From the NCBI RefSeq assembly GCF_002232035.1, contig NZ_NKXR01000012.1:1-64000 (forward strand): a stretch of 64,000 bases of DNA, in the 5' to 3' direction. The notes under the pieces are model-generated. The model made no database searches. It was given only the letters and a program-made list of their open reading frames with translations, and was not told the DNA's origin. Below, piece after piece: positions 22,690 to 31,848 of the stretch. The DNA is from Collinsella sp. TF06-26. Lineage in GTDB: Bacteria; Actinomycetota; Coriobacteriia; Coriobacteriales; Coriobacteriaceae. Made by a program: the position numbers and the translations under genes. The first letter of the stretch is position 1. Each line of letters begins with the position of its first letter.

Positions 22690-24033
22690 ATGAGCGAATC
22701 CCTGCGCACCGTGAACGTCGGTCTGATCGGTCTGGGAACCGTCGGCGGCGGCGTGGCCCGTCTGATCAAGAGCCACCACGATGAGTACCTGGCAGCCTAC
22801 GGCATCGACCTTAAGCTGACCCGCGCCTGCGCGCTTGCCTGGGAGCAGGCCGAGGCAGCCGGTATTGAGCGCGAGGCCTTTACGAGTGACTGGCATGACG
22901 TCGTCACCGACCCAGCCGTCGATATCGTCGTCGAACTCATCGGCGGCGAGCACCCCGCGACCGAGATCTTCACCACCGCCTTTGAGCACGGCAAGCACGT
23001 CGTCTCTGCCAACAAGGCCCTGCTGGGCCGTCACGTCGAGACGCTTGCCGAGAAGGCGCGTGCGTGCGGCGTGCAGATTAAGTGCGAGGCCAGCTGCGGT
23101 GGCGGCATCCCCATTGTCAGCACACTCGAGCACGACCTGGTGGGTAACAAGATCCTGACCATCGCCGGCATCCTCAACGGCACCACCAACTACATCCTGT
23201 CGCGCATGGACGCCGAGGGCGCCGATTACGCTGACGTGCTCGCCGACGCACAGGCTAAGGGCTATGCCGAGGCCGACCCGTCCGCCGACGTCGACGGCTT
23301 CGATGCCGCCAGCAAGACGGCCATCCTCGCCTCCATCGGCTTTGGCACCCGCGTTACCACCGATGATGTGTACCAGCAGGGTATCCGCACCATCGGCGCC
23401 GAGGACATCGCCCAGGCCCGCGAGCTCGGCTACACCATCAAACTGCTCGGCATCGCCCGCAACACCGACGCTGGCGTCGACGTTCGCGTGCATCCCACGC
23501 TGATCCCCGCAGACCATATGCTCGCCAAGGTCAACGGCGCCATGAACGCCGTCTACGTGGTAGGCGACGCCGTGGGCGAGACCATGTTCTACGGCGCGGG
23601 CGCAGGCTCCTTCCCCACCGCGAGCGCCGTCGTGGGCGATATCCTGTCGCTCTCCGAGCAGATCAGCCGCGGCGTGGCTCCGCTGCCCGAGATTGAGCCC
23701 TATGGCCACAACCTCGCCTTTAAGCCCATGGACGAGCTCCAGACCAAGTACTATGTGCGCCTGAAGGTCGCCGACCGCGTGGGCGCCCTGTCCGAGACGG
23801 TCGACATCTTTGCCAAGCATAACATCTCGATCTCGCTCATCAACCAGGTCGAGGACGGCAAGTCGGGCGTCAGCGATGCCTGCTCGGTCATCTTCCTGAC
23901 GCACCGCGCGCTCGAGAAGGACGTCCAGGCTGCCGCCGCCGAGCTTGCCAGCGTCGGCTGCGTGGCCGAGGTCGCCAACGTCCTGCGCATCGAGGACGTT
24001 GAGGCTTGGACCGAAGGCGTCATGGCGAACTAG
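22690..24033 (+). CDS. hom: Homoserine dehydrogenase
   Basis: Hom reduces aspartate-4-semialdehyde to homoserine with NAD(P)H on the route to threonine and methionine. The 447 residues show the Rossmann start VGLIGLGTVGGGV, VSANKALL, ECEASCGGGIPI-type segment KCEASCGGGIP, GILNGTTNYIL, GYAEADPSADVDGFDAASK, and a C-terminal ACT domain (YYVRLKVADRVGAL) for threonine feedback. The start follows AAGGAG. A strong terminator follows. It is divergent from the second binding-protein gene. Confidence 0.96.
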   Translation: MSESLRTVNVGLIGLGTVGGGVARLIKSHHDEYLAAYGIDLKLTRACALAWEQAEAAGIEREAFTSDWHDVVTDPAVDIVVELIGGEHPATEIFTTAFEHGKHVVSANKALLGRHVETLAEKARACGVQIKCEASCGGGIPIVSTLEHDLVGNKILTIAGILNGTTNYILSRMDAEGADYADVLADAQAKGYAEADPSADVDGFDAASKTAILASIGFGTRVTTDDVYQQGIRTIGAEDIAQARELGYTIKLLGIARNTDAGVDVRVHPTLIPADHMLAKVNGAMNAVYVVGDAVGETMFYGAGAGSFPTASAVVGDILSLSEQISRGVAPLPEIEPYGHNLAFKPMDELQTKYYVRLKVADRVGALSETVDIFAKHNISISLINQVEDGKSGVSDACSVIFLTHRALEKDVQAAAAELASVGCVAEVANVLRIEDVEAWTEGVMAN

Positions 24034-24064
24034 CCCAACGCTCGCCTAGCAATACGCGCCTTGA

Positions 24065-24098
24065 GGGCTCCCGTCCGATGTGGGACGGGAGCCCTTTT
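24065..24098 (+). terminator. Terminator of hom
   Basis: GGGCTCCCGTCC pairs with GGACGGGAGCCC across a short loop, followed by TTTT. It lies about 30 nt after the hom stop codon. Confidence 0.9.
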
Positions 24099-24247
24099 GT
24101 CACCTGCCCTAAGCACAACGGCAAAGCACATTTGCGCGAGCCGCTCATCGGTAACGCGGGCTACCGTTCACCGATATGCAAACGCGGCCGATTCCGACTA
24201 CCGCTACGCTGTGCTGCGAATGTCCGCCCGCGATGAGAGGAAGCACC

Positions 24248-24997
24248 ATGTTGCTCGAGGGCAAGAAAGCAATCATCACCGGAGGCACACGCGGTATCGG
24301 CTATGCCATCGCCTGCCGTTTTATCGAGGAAGGCGCTGCCGTCACCGTCTTTGGCTCGCGCCAGGAGACTGCCGACACGGCCGTTGAGAAGCTGACAGCC
24401 GCCTATCCCGACGCCAAGGTCTGGGGTCGCTCCTGCGATCTCACCTCGCTCGAAGCCGTGACCGAGGCCTTTACCCAGGCTGCCGCTGACATGGGCGGCT
24501 TGGACACGGTCGTCAACAATGCCGGCATCTCCCAGCGCTCGCCGCTCCTTAACTATACGGCCGAGGAGTTCGCAAAGGTCATGGACCTTAACGTCGTCGC
24601 CGTCTTTAATGGCCACCAGGCTGCCGCCAAGATCATGACCGAGGCCGGCCACGGCGGCACCATCACTACCACAAGCTCGATGGTCGCCAAGTACGGCCAG
24701 CCCTCCGGCGTCGGTTACCCCACGTCCAAGTTTGCCGTCAACGGTATGGTCCAGTCGCTCTCGCGCGAGCTCGCTCCCATGGGCATCCGCGTCAACGCCG
24801 TCGCCCCCGGCGTGACTAAGACCGACATGGTCGCCAACCTGCCCGAAGAGGTCATCAAGCCCATCATCGCCACCATTCCGCTGGGTCGCATGGGCGAGCC
24901 CGAGGATGTCGCCAACGCCTTTGTTTTCCTGGCGAGCGACATGTCCTCCTATGTCACGGGCGCCGTGCTCCCCGTCGACGGAGCCGCCCGCTCCTAA
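24248..24997 (+). CDS. SDR-family oxidoreductase (FabG-like)
   Basis: This 249-residue short-chain dehydrogenase has the cofactor motif TGGTRGIG (residues 11-18), NNAG, catalytic Ser in TTTSSMV, and YPTSK as the YxxxK pair, then APGVTKTDM and a C-terminal VTGAVLPVDGAA. It resembles 3-oxoacyl-ACP reductase FabG or a sugar/hydroxysteroid dehydrogenase. The lack of fab neighbours means the substrate is unknown, and gut Collinsella are known for hydroxysteroid SDRs. GAGAGGAAG precedes the ATG at 24248. A bidirectional terminator follows. Confidence 0.88.
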   Translation: MLLEGKKAIITGGTRGIGYAIACRFIEEGAAVTVFGSRQETADTAVEKLTAAYPDAKVWGRSCDLTSLEAVTEAFTQAAADMGGLDTVVNNAGISQRSPLLNYTAEEFAKVMDLNVVAVFNGHQAAAKIMTEAGHGGTITTTSSMVAKYGQPSGVGYPTSKFAVNGMVQSLSRELAPMGIRVNAVAPGVTKTDMVANLPEEVIKPIIATIPLGRMGEPEDVANAFVFLASDMSSYVTGAVLPVDGAARS

Positions 24998-25041
24998 GGA
25001 GCCACAAGCTTTGGCTTCAAGTTTCAACATAGCTCAACCAA

Positions 25042-25083
25042 AAAGGCGCGCCGTCTGAATCAACTACAGACAGCGCGCCTTCT
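25042..25083. terminator. Bidirectional terminator between the SDR and antiporter genes
   Basis: AAGGCGCGC-CGTCTG pairs with CAGAC-A-GCGCGCCTT with A- and T-rich flanks on both sides, between converging genes. Confidence 0.8.
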
Positions 25084-25124
25084 CCTGTTATGAAAGGGAA
25101 ACTATGTCCCAGTATTTCGGATCA

Positions 25125-25176
25125 GAACGGGGCACGGTTTCCCCCAGGACCTCCTTGCGGAAACCACATCCCGTTC
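25125..25176. repeat. Nested inverted repeat in a convergent gap
   Basis: GAACGGG (25125-25131) pairs with CCCGTTC (25170-25176), and inside it GGTTTCC (25136-25142) pairs with GGAAACC (25159-25165). Its nested design and GAACGGGGCA / GTTTCCCC words recall the element after fba, though the sequences differ. Confidence 0.65.
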
Positions 25177-25219
25177 CGAGCCTTCAAAGCGGGACGCGGC
25201 TTCCCCGAGAAAGTATCGA

Positions 25220-26782
25220 CTACTTGCCGTCGTCGTCTTCGGCTTCTTCGCGCGCATAGAGCTCCAGCATGCGGCGGCGGTATTCGCGCACAGCGAGCTT
25301 GGCGCGCTCCAGGCGGCGGCGCTCACGCGGAGTCAGCTCGGACGGGTCGACCTCGTCTCCATAGGTCTTATCGGCAAGCAGGTGCGCCGCGTCCACGATG
25401 CGGGCATCGATGTGGCCGCTCGCTGCCTCGGCGGAAAGACGCTCGGCAATCGTATCGAGCGTAGGCAGGCCCTCGAATACGCGACCATGGCCATGCGAGG
25501 TCAGCAGCTCGTGCTCGCGCGCGAGCAAGCTCGCTAGGTCGTGGTGGGCGCGCAAGATGTCGAGCGCATCGGATGGATGCTCGGCAACCTCTGCCACGGC
25601 GGCGACCGGTGCGGCATCCACCACGCGGTAGAAGAGCTGCGCGAGCAATGGCATCAAGAACACCGTGATGGCACCGGCGGCAACCATGACCGACGCAATA
25701 TCTTGCGACAGCGCGCCCGCGTTGACGGCAACGCTCGTAACGGCAACGATGATCGGCAGCGCCGTGGTGCAGTACAGGGCCACGGTAATGCGACCATACG
25801 CCGACACATCGCGCGTCGCAGGACAAATGCTCATGGAAATAAGAATAGGCACGGCACGAATAATCAACAACGCCACGATAAAGCCCACGAGCAGACCCGG
25901 GCGCGACGCCACGGCCGTCAGATCGATCTTTGCGCCCGATACGGTAAAGAACACCGGAATCAAAAAACCGTAGGCCAGACCGTCGAGCTTGGTCTCGAGC
26001 GTATGGTTGCCCTCGGGGATGATATAGCGCAGGACAAAGCCGGCGGCAAAAGAACCCAACACGATGTCGAGATCAAAGACGGCCGAGAACGCCACGAGCG
26101 TGACCAGGATGAGCACCGTCAGGCGCACGAAGGTCTGCGACGTGGTATCGGCGCGCTCCTCGACAAACGCAAAGAAGCGGCTGCCGACGCGCTTGGAGCG
26201 GCTTGGGACCACGGCCAGCAACACGCAAACCACCGCAAACAAGCCAAGGATTACGAGCGTTTGGATGCCAGTGCGGGCAGACAGCAGCACCGACATGGCG
26301 AGCACGGGACCGAGCTCGCCCCAAGTGCCATACGCGAGAATCGAGTCGCCCACGCGCGTGCCGGTGAGCGAGCGCTCGCGCATGATGGGCACAAGCGTAC
26401 CGAGCGCCGTCGAAGTGAGGGCAAGCGTCACGGCGATACCGTCGAAATGACTGACTGAGAACCACGGGGTAAAGCGCACGGCAAGCCAGGCGATACCAAA
26501 CGTGACGACCCACGTCGCCAAGCCGTAGCGCCCCTCGACGCCCGTGATGCTCTTGGGGTCGATCTCAAAGCCGGCAAGCAGGAACAAAAAGGCCAGGCCC
26601 AGCTCGGACACGAGCGAGACCTCAGCATCTACATGGATGACGCCGAGCATATGGGGTCCCAGTACCGCGCCGAGCACGAGCAAAAAGACCGTCTCGGGAA
26701 CGGGTTTTCCGGGAATCGCCGAGGCGATAAAAGGACTCGCAAAGGCCACGAGTGCGATGATGGCGAGCGAAACGAATGCCAT
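25220..26782 (-). CDS. Kef-type cation:proton antiporter (CPA2 family)
   Basis: This 520-residue protein has about 12-13 membrane helices in the first 400 residues, with CPA2 features: PETVFLLVLGAVLGPHMLG, FLFLLAGFEIDP (the ligand-binding helix segment) and LTSTALGTLVPIMRE. A soluble C-terminal region of about 130 residues is helical and charged, without a visible RCK/TrkA-N nucleotide motif. It probably exchanges Na+ or K+ for H+. The start follows GAAAGG. It converges with the SDR and diverges from purL. Confidence 0.88.
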   Translation of the reverse strand: MAFVSLAIIALVAFASPFIASAIPGKPVPETVFLLVLGAVLGPHMLGVIHVDAEVSLVSELGLAFLFLLAGFEIDPKSITGVEGRYGLATWVVTFGIAWLAVRFTPWFSVSHFDGIAVTLALTSTALGTLVPIMRERSLTGTRVGDSILAYGTWGELGPVLAMSVLLSARTGIQTLVILGLFAVVCVLLAVVPSRSKRVGSRFFAFVEERADTTSQTFVRLTVLILVTLVAFSAVFDLDIVLGSFAAGFVLRYIIPEGNHTLETKLDGLAYGFLIPVFFTVSGAKIDLTAVASRPGLLVGFIVALLIIRAVPILISMSICPATRDVSAYGRITVALYCTTALPIIVAVTSVAVNAGALSQDIASVMVAAGAITVFLMPLLAQLFYRVVDAAPVAAVAEVAEHPSDALDILRAHHDLASLLAREHELLTSHGHGRVFEGLPTLDTIAERLSAEAASGHIDARIVDAAHLLADKTYGDEVDPSELTPRERRRLERAKLAVREYRRRMLELYAREEAEDDDGK

Positions 26783-26966
26783 GTGATGCCTTTCTCTTGT
26801 TTGCGCTTCACTGTAGCGCCCTCGCCGTCCTCAACGCGCCGCGAGCTGTCGTATCATAGTGAGGTTTACAAACATGTGGCTCAAGGCGACCGCAGGGCAG
26901 ACCCCGCAAACCGACCGCTGCCGCATACCGTACCGTACGCCCAACCGATCAGGAAGGCAGGAACCA

Positions 26967-29900
26967 ATGGTCTCTCGTATCTACGTGGAGAAGAAACCCG
27001 GGTTCGACGTCGAGGCCCAGCAGCTCAAGGGCGAGCTGACCGAGATTCTCGGCATCAAGGGCATCGAGGCCCTGAGGATCATCAACCGCTACGACGTCGA
27101 GGGCATCGACGAGGAGCTTTTCCGCTCCTGCGTGCCGACCGTCTTTAGCGAGCCCCAGGTCGATGTGACCTACGACGAGCTCCCCGCAAGCGACGGCGCC
27201 GTCTTTGCCGTCGAATTCCTGCCTGGCCAGTTTGACCAGCGCGCCGACTCCGCCAGCGAGTGCGTGCAGCTCATCAGCCAGGGCGAGCGCCCCGCCGTGC
27301 GCTCCGCCAAGGTCTATATGATCTCGGGCGCTCTGGACGAAGCCGCCGTCGAGGCCATCAAGCACTACGTGGTGAACCCCGTCGAGGCGCGCATCGCCTC
27401 GCTCGACCTGCCCAAGACACTGTACATGGAGACCCCCGAGCCTGCGCCCGTCGAGGTGCTCGACGGCTTCCGCGAGCTCGACGAGGCCGGCCTTGCCGCC
27501 TTTATCTCCGAGCGCGGTCTTGCCATGGACGAGGCGGACATCGCCTTCTGCCAGCAGTACTTCCGCGATGAGGATCGCGACCCCACCATCACCGAGATCC
27601 GCGTGATCGACACCTACTGGTCCGATCACTGCCGCCACACCACCTTCGGCACCGTCCTGGACGACGTGACGATCGACGACGCCGTGGTGCAGCAGGCCTT
27701 CGACCGCTACATGGAAATGCGCCACGAGCTCGGTCGCGACGCCAAGCCCGTCTGCCTCATGGACATGGGCACCATCGGCGCCAAGTACCTTAAGAAGACC
27801 GGCGTCATGACCGATGTCGACGAGTCCGAGGAGATCAACGCCTGCACCGTCAAGGTGAAGGTCGATGTCGATGGCGAGGACCAGGACTGGCTGTTCCTCT
27901 TTAAGAACGAGACCCACAACCACCCGACCGAGATCGAGCCCTTCGGCGGTGCCGCCACCTGCGTGGGCGGCGCCATCCGCGACCCGCTCTCGGGCCGCAG
28001 CTACGTGTACCAGGCCATGCGTGTCACCGGCGCCGGCGACCCCACCGTCCCCGTGTCCGAGACGCTCGAGGGCAAGCTGCCGCAGCGCAAGCTCGTAACC
28101 ACCGCTGCCGCCGGCTACTCCAGCTACGGCAACCAGATCGGCCTTGCCACCGGCCAGGTCAACGAGCTCTATCACCCCGGCTACGTGGCCAAGCGCATGG
28201 AGGTCGGTGCCGTCGTGGGCGCTACCCCGGCAAACCACGTACGCCGCGAGTGCCCCGCCCCCACCGACAAGATCATCCTTTTGGGTGGCCGCACCGGCCG
28301 TGACGGCATCGGCGGTGCCACCGGCTCATCCAAAACCCAGAACACCGAGTCCATCGAGACCTCGGGCGCCGAGGTCCAGAAGGGCAACGCCCCGGTCGAG
28401 CGCAAGCTGCAGCGTCTGTTCCGCCGCGGCGACGCCTGCCGCCTGATCAAGCGCTGCAACGACTTTGGCGCCGGCGGCGTCTCGGTCGCCGTGGGTGAGC
28501 TTGCCGACGGCCTGTATGTCGACCTGGACACCGTGACCAAGAAGTACGACGGCCTGGACGGCACCGAGCTCGCTATCTCCGAGTCCCAGGAGCGCATGGC
28601 CTGCGCCGTCGCCGACGGTGACGTCGAGGAGTTCATGGGCTACGCCGCCGAGGAGAACCTCGAGGCGACCGTTATCGCCGAGGTCACCGCCGAGCCGCGC
28701 ATGCGCATGGCCTGGAACGGCGTCGCCATCGTCGACCTGTCCCGCGAGTTCCTCAACTCCAACGGCGCGCCCAAGCACCAGGTCGCCCACGTGTGCGCCC
28801 GTAGCGTGTGGCAGCCCAGCTGGGCCGGCACCACGCTCGCCGAGCGCATGACCTCGCTCGTCACCGATCTTAACGTCGCCTCTAACAAGGGCCTTTCCGA
28901 GCGCTTCGACTCCACCATCGGTGCCGCAACCGTGCTCATGCCCTTTGGCGGCAAGACGCAGCTCACCCCGAGCTCGGCCATGGTCGCCAAGTTCCCCGTG
29001 GACGGCGAGACCACCACGGCAAGCGCCATGGCATGGGGCTTCAACCCCTGCTTGATGGAAGCCGACCAGTTTGCCGGCGCCTACCTGTCCGTGGTCGAGT
29101 CCATCGCCAAGCTCGTTGCCGCCGGCTTTGAGCACAAGCGCGCCTACCTCTCCTTCCAGGAGTACTTCGAGCGTCTGCGCACCGAGGCCGAGCGCTGGGG
29201 CAAGCCCACGGCAGCCGTCCTGGGCGCCCTCATGGCTCAGGTCGACCTGGGTGCCGGCGCCATCGGCGGCAAGGACTCCATGAGTGGTTCGTTTGAGGAC
29301 GAGGCCGGTGAGCTCAACGTTCCGCCGACCCTGATCAGCTTCGCTGTTGCCGTTGGTAAGGCCGCCCGTGCCGTCTCGCCCGAGTTCAAGGGTCTGACGC
29401 ATCGCGTCGTGCGCATCGCCCCCGCCACCTATGGTGAGGACTACCGCCCCGACGCTCAGCAGCTGCTCTCCGCGTTTGACGCCGTCGAGGCGCTCACCGC
29501 CAACGGCAACGCTCTGGCCGTCTCCACGCCCGGCTACGGCTGTGGCGCCGAGAGCCTCTTTAAGATGTGCGTCGGCAACCAGATCGGCATCGAGCTAGCC
29601 GAGGACGTGGACGTGGAGAGCCTCTTCACCCCGCTCTACGGCAGCTTTATCGTCGAGCTCGCCGATGACGCCGAGCTGCCCGAGGTCGCCGACGGCGTTG
29701 TCGTCGAGCCCCTGGGTACCACCGTCGAGGGCTATGTCATCGACACCGGCTCCGAGGTCATCGAGCTCGCCGAGCTCCAGGAGGCCTGGGAGAGCGGCAT
29801 CGAGGGCGTCTTCGCCTACCGCAGCGCCGGCGAGACCCCCGAGGTCGAGACCATCGACTTCCGCGCCAAGGACATCCACGTGTACGGCGGCGCCAAGATC

Positions 29901-30713
29901 GCCCGCCCGCGCGTGATCATCCCCGTGTTCCCCGGCAACAACTGCGAGTACGACAGCGCCCGCGCCTTCCGTGCCGCCGGTGCCGAAGCCGACACCTTCG
30001 TGATCAACAACCTCACGCCCGAGGCCGTCGCCGAGAGCACCCACGAGCTTGCCCGTCGCATCCGTGCAAGCCAGATTGTCATGATCCCCGGCGGCTTCTC
30101 GGGCGGCGACGAGCCCGACGGCTCCGCCAAGTTCATCACGGCGTTCTTCCGCGCTCCCGAGGTCACCGAAGCGGTCCGCGACCTGCTCAAGGCCCGCGAC
30201 GGCCTGATGCTGGGCATCTGCAACGGCTTCCAGGCCCTGATCAAGCTCGGCCTGGTGCCCTACGGCGACATCGTCGACGCCACGCCCGATGCGCCCACGC
30301 TGACGTTCAACACCATCGGTCGCCATCAGAGCCGCCTGGTGCGCACCCGCATCTCGTCCAACCTGTCCCCGTGGCTGTCGCAGTGCAGCCTGGACGACCC
30401 CTACACCGTCGCCATCAGTCACGGCGAGGGCCGCTTTGTCGCCAATGACGAAGTGCTCGCCCAGCTGATCGCCAACGGCCAGGTCGCCACGCAGTACGTG
30501 GGCGAGGACGGCAAGCCCAGCATGGATCTTTCCGTCAACCCCAACGGCTCTGCACTCGCCATCGAGGGCATCACGAGCCCCGACGGCCGCGTCCTAGGCA
30601 AGATGGGCCACGCCGAGCGTCGCGGCGACAACCTGTACCGCAACGTGCCCGAGCATGTCCCCGGCGATAAGTTCATGCCGATCTTTGAAAGCGGCGTGGC
30701 CTACTTCGCTTAA
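26967..30713 (+). CDS. purL: Phosphoribosylformylglycinamidine synthase, single-chain type
   Basis: PurL converts FGAR, glutamine and ATP to FGAM in purine synthesis. At 1248 residues it is the fused form: an N-terminal PurS-like part, two AIRS-type ATP domains (TYWSDHCRHTTF, NETHNHPTEIEPFGGAATCVGGAIRD, GGKDSMSGS), and a C-terminal glutamine amidotransferase (IPVFPGNNCEYDSARAF, GGFSGGDE, nucleophile in GICNGFQAL, HGEGRF). The start is set by AGGAAGGCAGG before the ATG at 26967; the frame extends upstream without support. A strong terminator follows. It needs no separate PurS or PurQ. Confidence 0.96.
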   Translation: MVSRIYVEKKPGFDVEAQQLKGELTEILGIKGIEALRIINRYDVEGIDEELFRSCVPTVFSEPQVDVTYDELPASDGAVFAVEFLPGQFDQRADSASECVQLISQGERPAVRSAKVYMISGALDEAAVEAIKHYVVNPVEARIASLDLPKTLYMETPEPAPVEVLDGFRELDEAGLAAFISERGLAMDEADIAFCQQYFRDEDRDPTITEIRVIDTYWSDHCRHTTFGTVLDDVTIDDAVVQQAFDRYMEMRHELGRDAKPVCLMDMGTIGAKYLKKTGVMTDVDESEEINACTVKVKVDVDGEDQDWLFLFKNETHNHPTEIEPFGGAATCVGGAIRDPLSGRSYVYQAMRVTGAGDPTVPVSETLEGKLPQRKLVTTAAAGYSSYGNQIGLATGQVNELYHPGYVAKRMEVGAVVGATPANHVRRECPAPTDKIILLGGRTGRDGIGGATGSSKTQNTESIETSGAEVQKGNAPVERKLQRLFRRGDACRLIKRCNDFGAGGVSVAVGELADGLYVDLDTVTKKYDGLDGTELAISESQERMACAVADGDVEEFMGYAAEENLEATVIAEVTAEPRMRMAWNGVAIVDLSREFLNSNGAPKHQVAHVCARSVWQPSWAGTTLAERMTSLVTDLNVASNKGLSERFDSTIGAATVLMPFGGKTQLTPSSAMVAKFPVDGETTTASAMAWGFNPCLMEADQFAGAYLSVVESIAKLVAAGFEHKRAYLSFQEYFERLRTEAERWGKPTAAVLGALMAQVDLGAGAIGGKDSMSGSFEDEAGELNVPPTLISFAVAVGKAARAVSPEFKGLTHRVVRIAPATYGEDYRPDAQQLLSAFDAVEALTANGNALAVSTPGYGCGAESLFKMCVGNQIGIELAEDVDVESLFTPLYGSFIVELADDAELPEVADGVVVEPLGTTVEGYVIDTGSEVIELAELQEAWESGIEGVFAYRSAGETPEVETIDFRAKDIHVYGGAKIARPRVIIPVFPGNNCEYDSARAFRAAGAEADTFVINNLTPEAVAESTHELARRIRASQIVMIPGGFSGGDEPDGSAKFITAFFRAPEVTEAVRDLLKARDGLMLGICNGFQALIKLGLVPYGDIVDATPDAPTLTFNTIGRHQSRLVRTRISSNLSPWLSQCSLDDPYTVAISHGEGRFVANDEVLAQLIANGQVATQYVGEDGKPSMDLSVNPNGSALAIEGITSPDGRVLGKMGHAERRGDNLYRNVPEHVPGDKFMPIFESGVAYFA

Positions 30714-30751
30714 AGCTATCCCATCGGGTACAATCCCCTCGGGTAACATCA

Positions 30752-30787
30752 CCCGCCACCGGCACTCCCGGTGGCGGGTTCTTTTTT
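30752..30787 (+). terminator. Terminator of purL
   Basis: CCCGCCACCGG pairs with CCGGTGGCGGG, followed by TTCTTTTTT. It lies about 40 nt after the purL stop and before the next gene's ribosome site. Confidence 0.92.
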
Positions 30788-30812
30788 GCTTCGCGCACAT
30801 AGGAAGGACATC

Positions 30813-31748
30813 ATGGAAAGCCGCAAGCCGTATCTCGCCACCCTGCCCGGACTCATCCTGGGCTGCCTCGTTTGCTGCGCGCTCTGGGGATCGGCCTTTC
30901 CCTGCATCAAGATCGGCTACGGCCTCTTCGGCATCCCCGCGCACGATAGCGCCTCGCAGCTGCTCTTCGCGGGTCTACGCTTCACCCTTGCCGGCATGCT
31001 GGTCATTGTTGGCATGAGCGTGGCCCAGCGTCGTCCGCTCGTTCCGCAAGCGCGCGACATCAAGCCCATCCTCACGTTGTCGCTCTTCCAGACTATCGGC
31101 CAGTACTTCTTTTTCTACCTGGGACTCTCGCGCGCCAGCGCCATGTCGAGCTCCATCATCGAGGCCAGCGCCAACTTCCTCGCAATCCTCTTTGCCGCCC
31201 TGGCGTTTCGCACCGAAAAGCTCGATACGGCCAAGGTGCTCGGCTGCGTGCTGGGGTTTGCCGGCGTCGCACTCGTCAACCTTTCGGGCGCGGATGGCAC
31301 CTTTGGCTTTACGCTCGACGGCGAGGGCTTTATCTTGGCTTCCACCGTCGCAGGCGCCCTTTCGACCTGCCTGATCGGCATCTTCTCGCGCGAGCACAAC
31401 GGCGTTTTGCTTGCCGGGTGGCAGTTCTTGGTCGGCGGCCTGGTCCTCACCGTCATCGGCTTTTTGATGGGTGGCGTGCTCTCCCCCACGGCGATTACCC
31501 CCGCTATCGCGCTCATTATCTATATGGCACTCATCTCCGCGGTCGCCTACTCGCTGTGGTCGCGTCTGCTTGCCGTCAACCCCGTCAGCCGCGTGTCGGT
31601 CTTTGGCTTTATGAATCCCGTCTTTGGCGTGCTGCTGAGCGCGCTGCTGCTCGGCGAGGGCGCCGGCACGAGCCCCGTTACCGTCATCGTTGCCCTGCTG
31701 TTGGTCTGCGGCGGCATCATCATCGTCAACAAACCCAAAAAGGCCTAG
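30813..31748 (+). CDS. DMT-superfamily (EamA) transporter
   Basis: The 311-residue protein has ten predicted membrane helices in two EamA repeats (CALWGSAFPCIKIGYG in the first; AYSLWSRLLAVNPVSRVSVFGFMNPVFGVLLSALLLGE in the second). This is typical of drug/metabolite exporters such as RhaT/YdcZ-like efflux proteins. The substrate is unknown. AGGAAGG precedes the ATG at 30813. It follows the purL terminator, so it is likely transcribed separately or by read-through. Confidence 0.88.
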   Translation: MESRKPYLATLPGLILGCLVCCALWGSAFPCIKIGYGLFGIPAHDSASQLLFAGLRFTLAGMLVIVGMSVAQRRPLVPQARDIKPILTLSLFQTIGQYFFFYLGLSRASAMSSSIIEASANFLAILFAALAFRTEKLDTAKVLGCVLGFAGVALVNLSGADGTFGFTLDGEGFILASTVAGALSTCLIGIFSREHNGVLLAGWQFLVGGLVLTVIGFLMGGVLSPTAITPAIALIIYMALISAVAYSLWSRLLAVNPVSRVSVFGFMNPVFGVLLSALLLGEGAGTSPVTVIVALLLVCGGIIIVNKPKKA

Positions 31749-31848
31749 CGAACTGCCCTGATTTAGCAGAGGGGATTCACATACTTTAATTTATGGAGTA
31801 CATCGGTGAGTTGAGGGGCGCCACGAACCCCAGCGTTCGCCCCTATTT

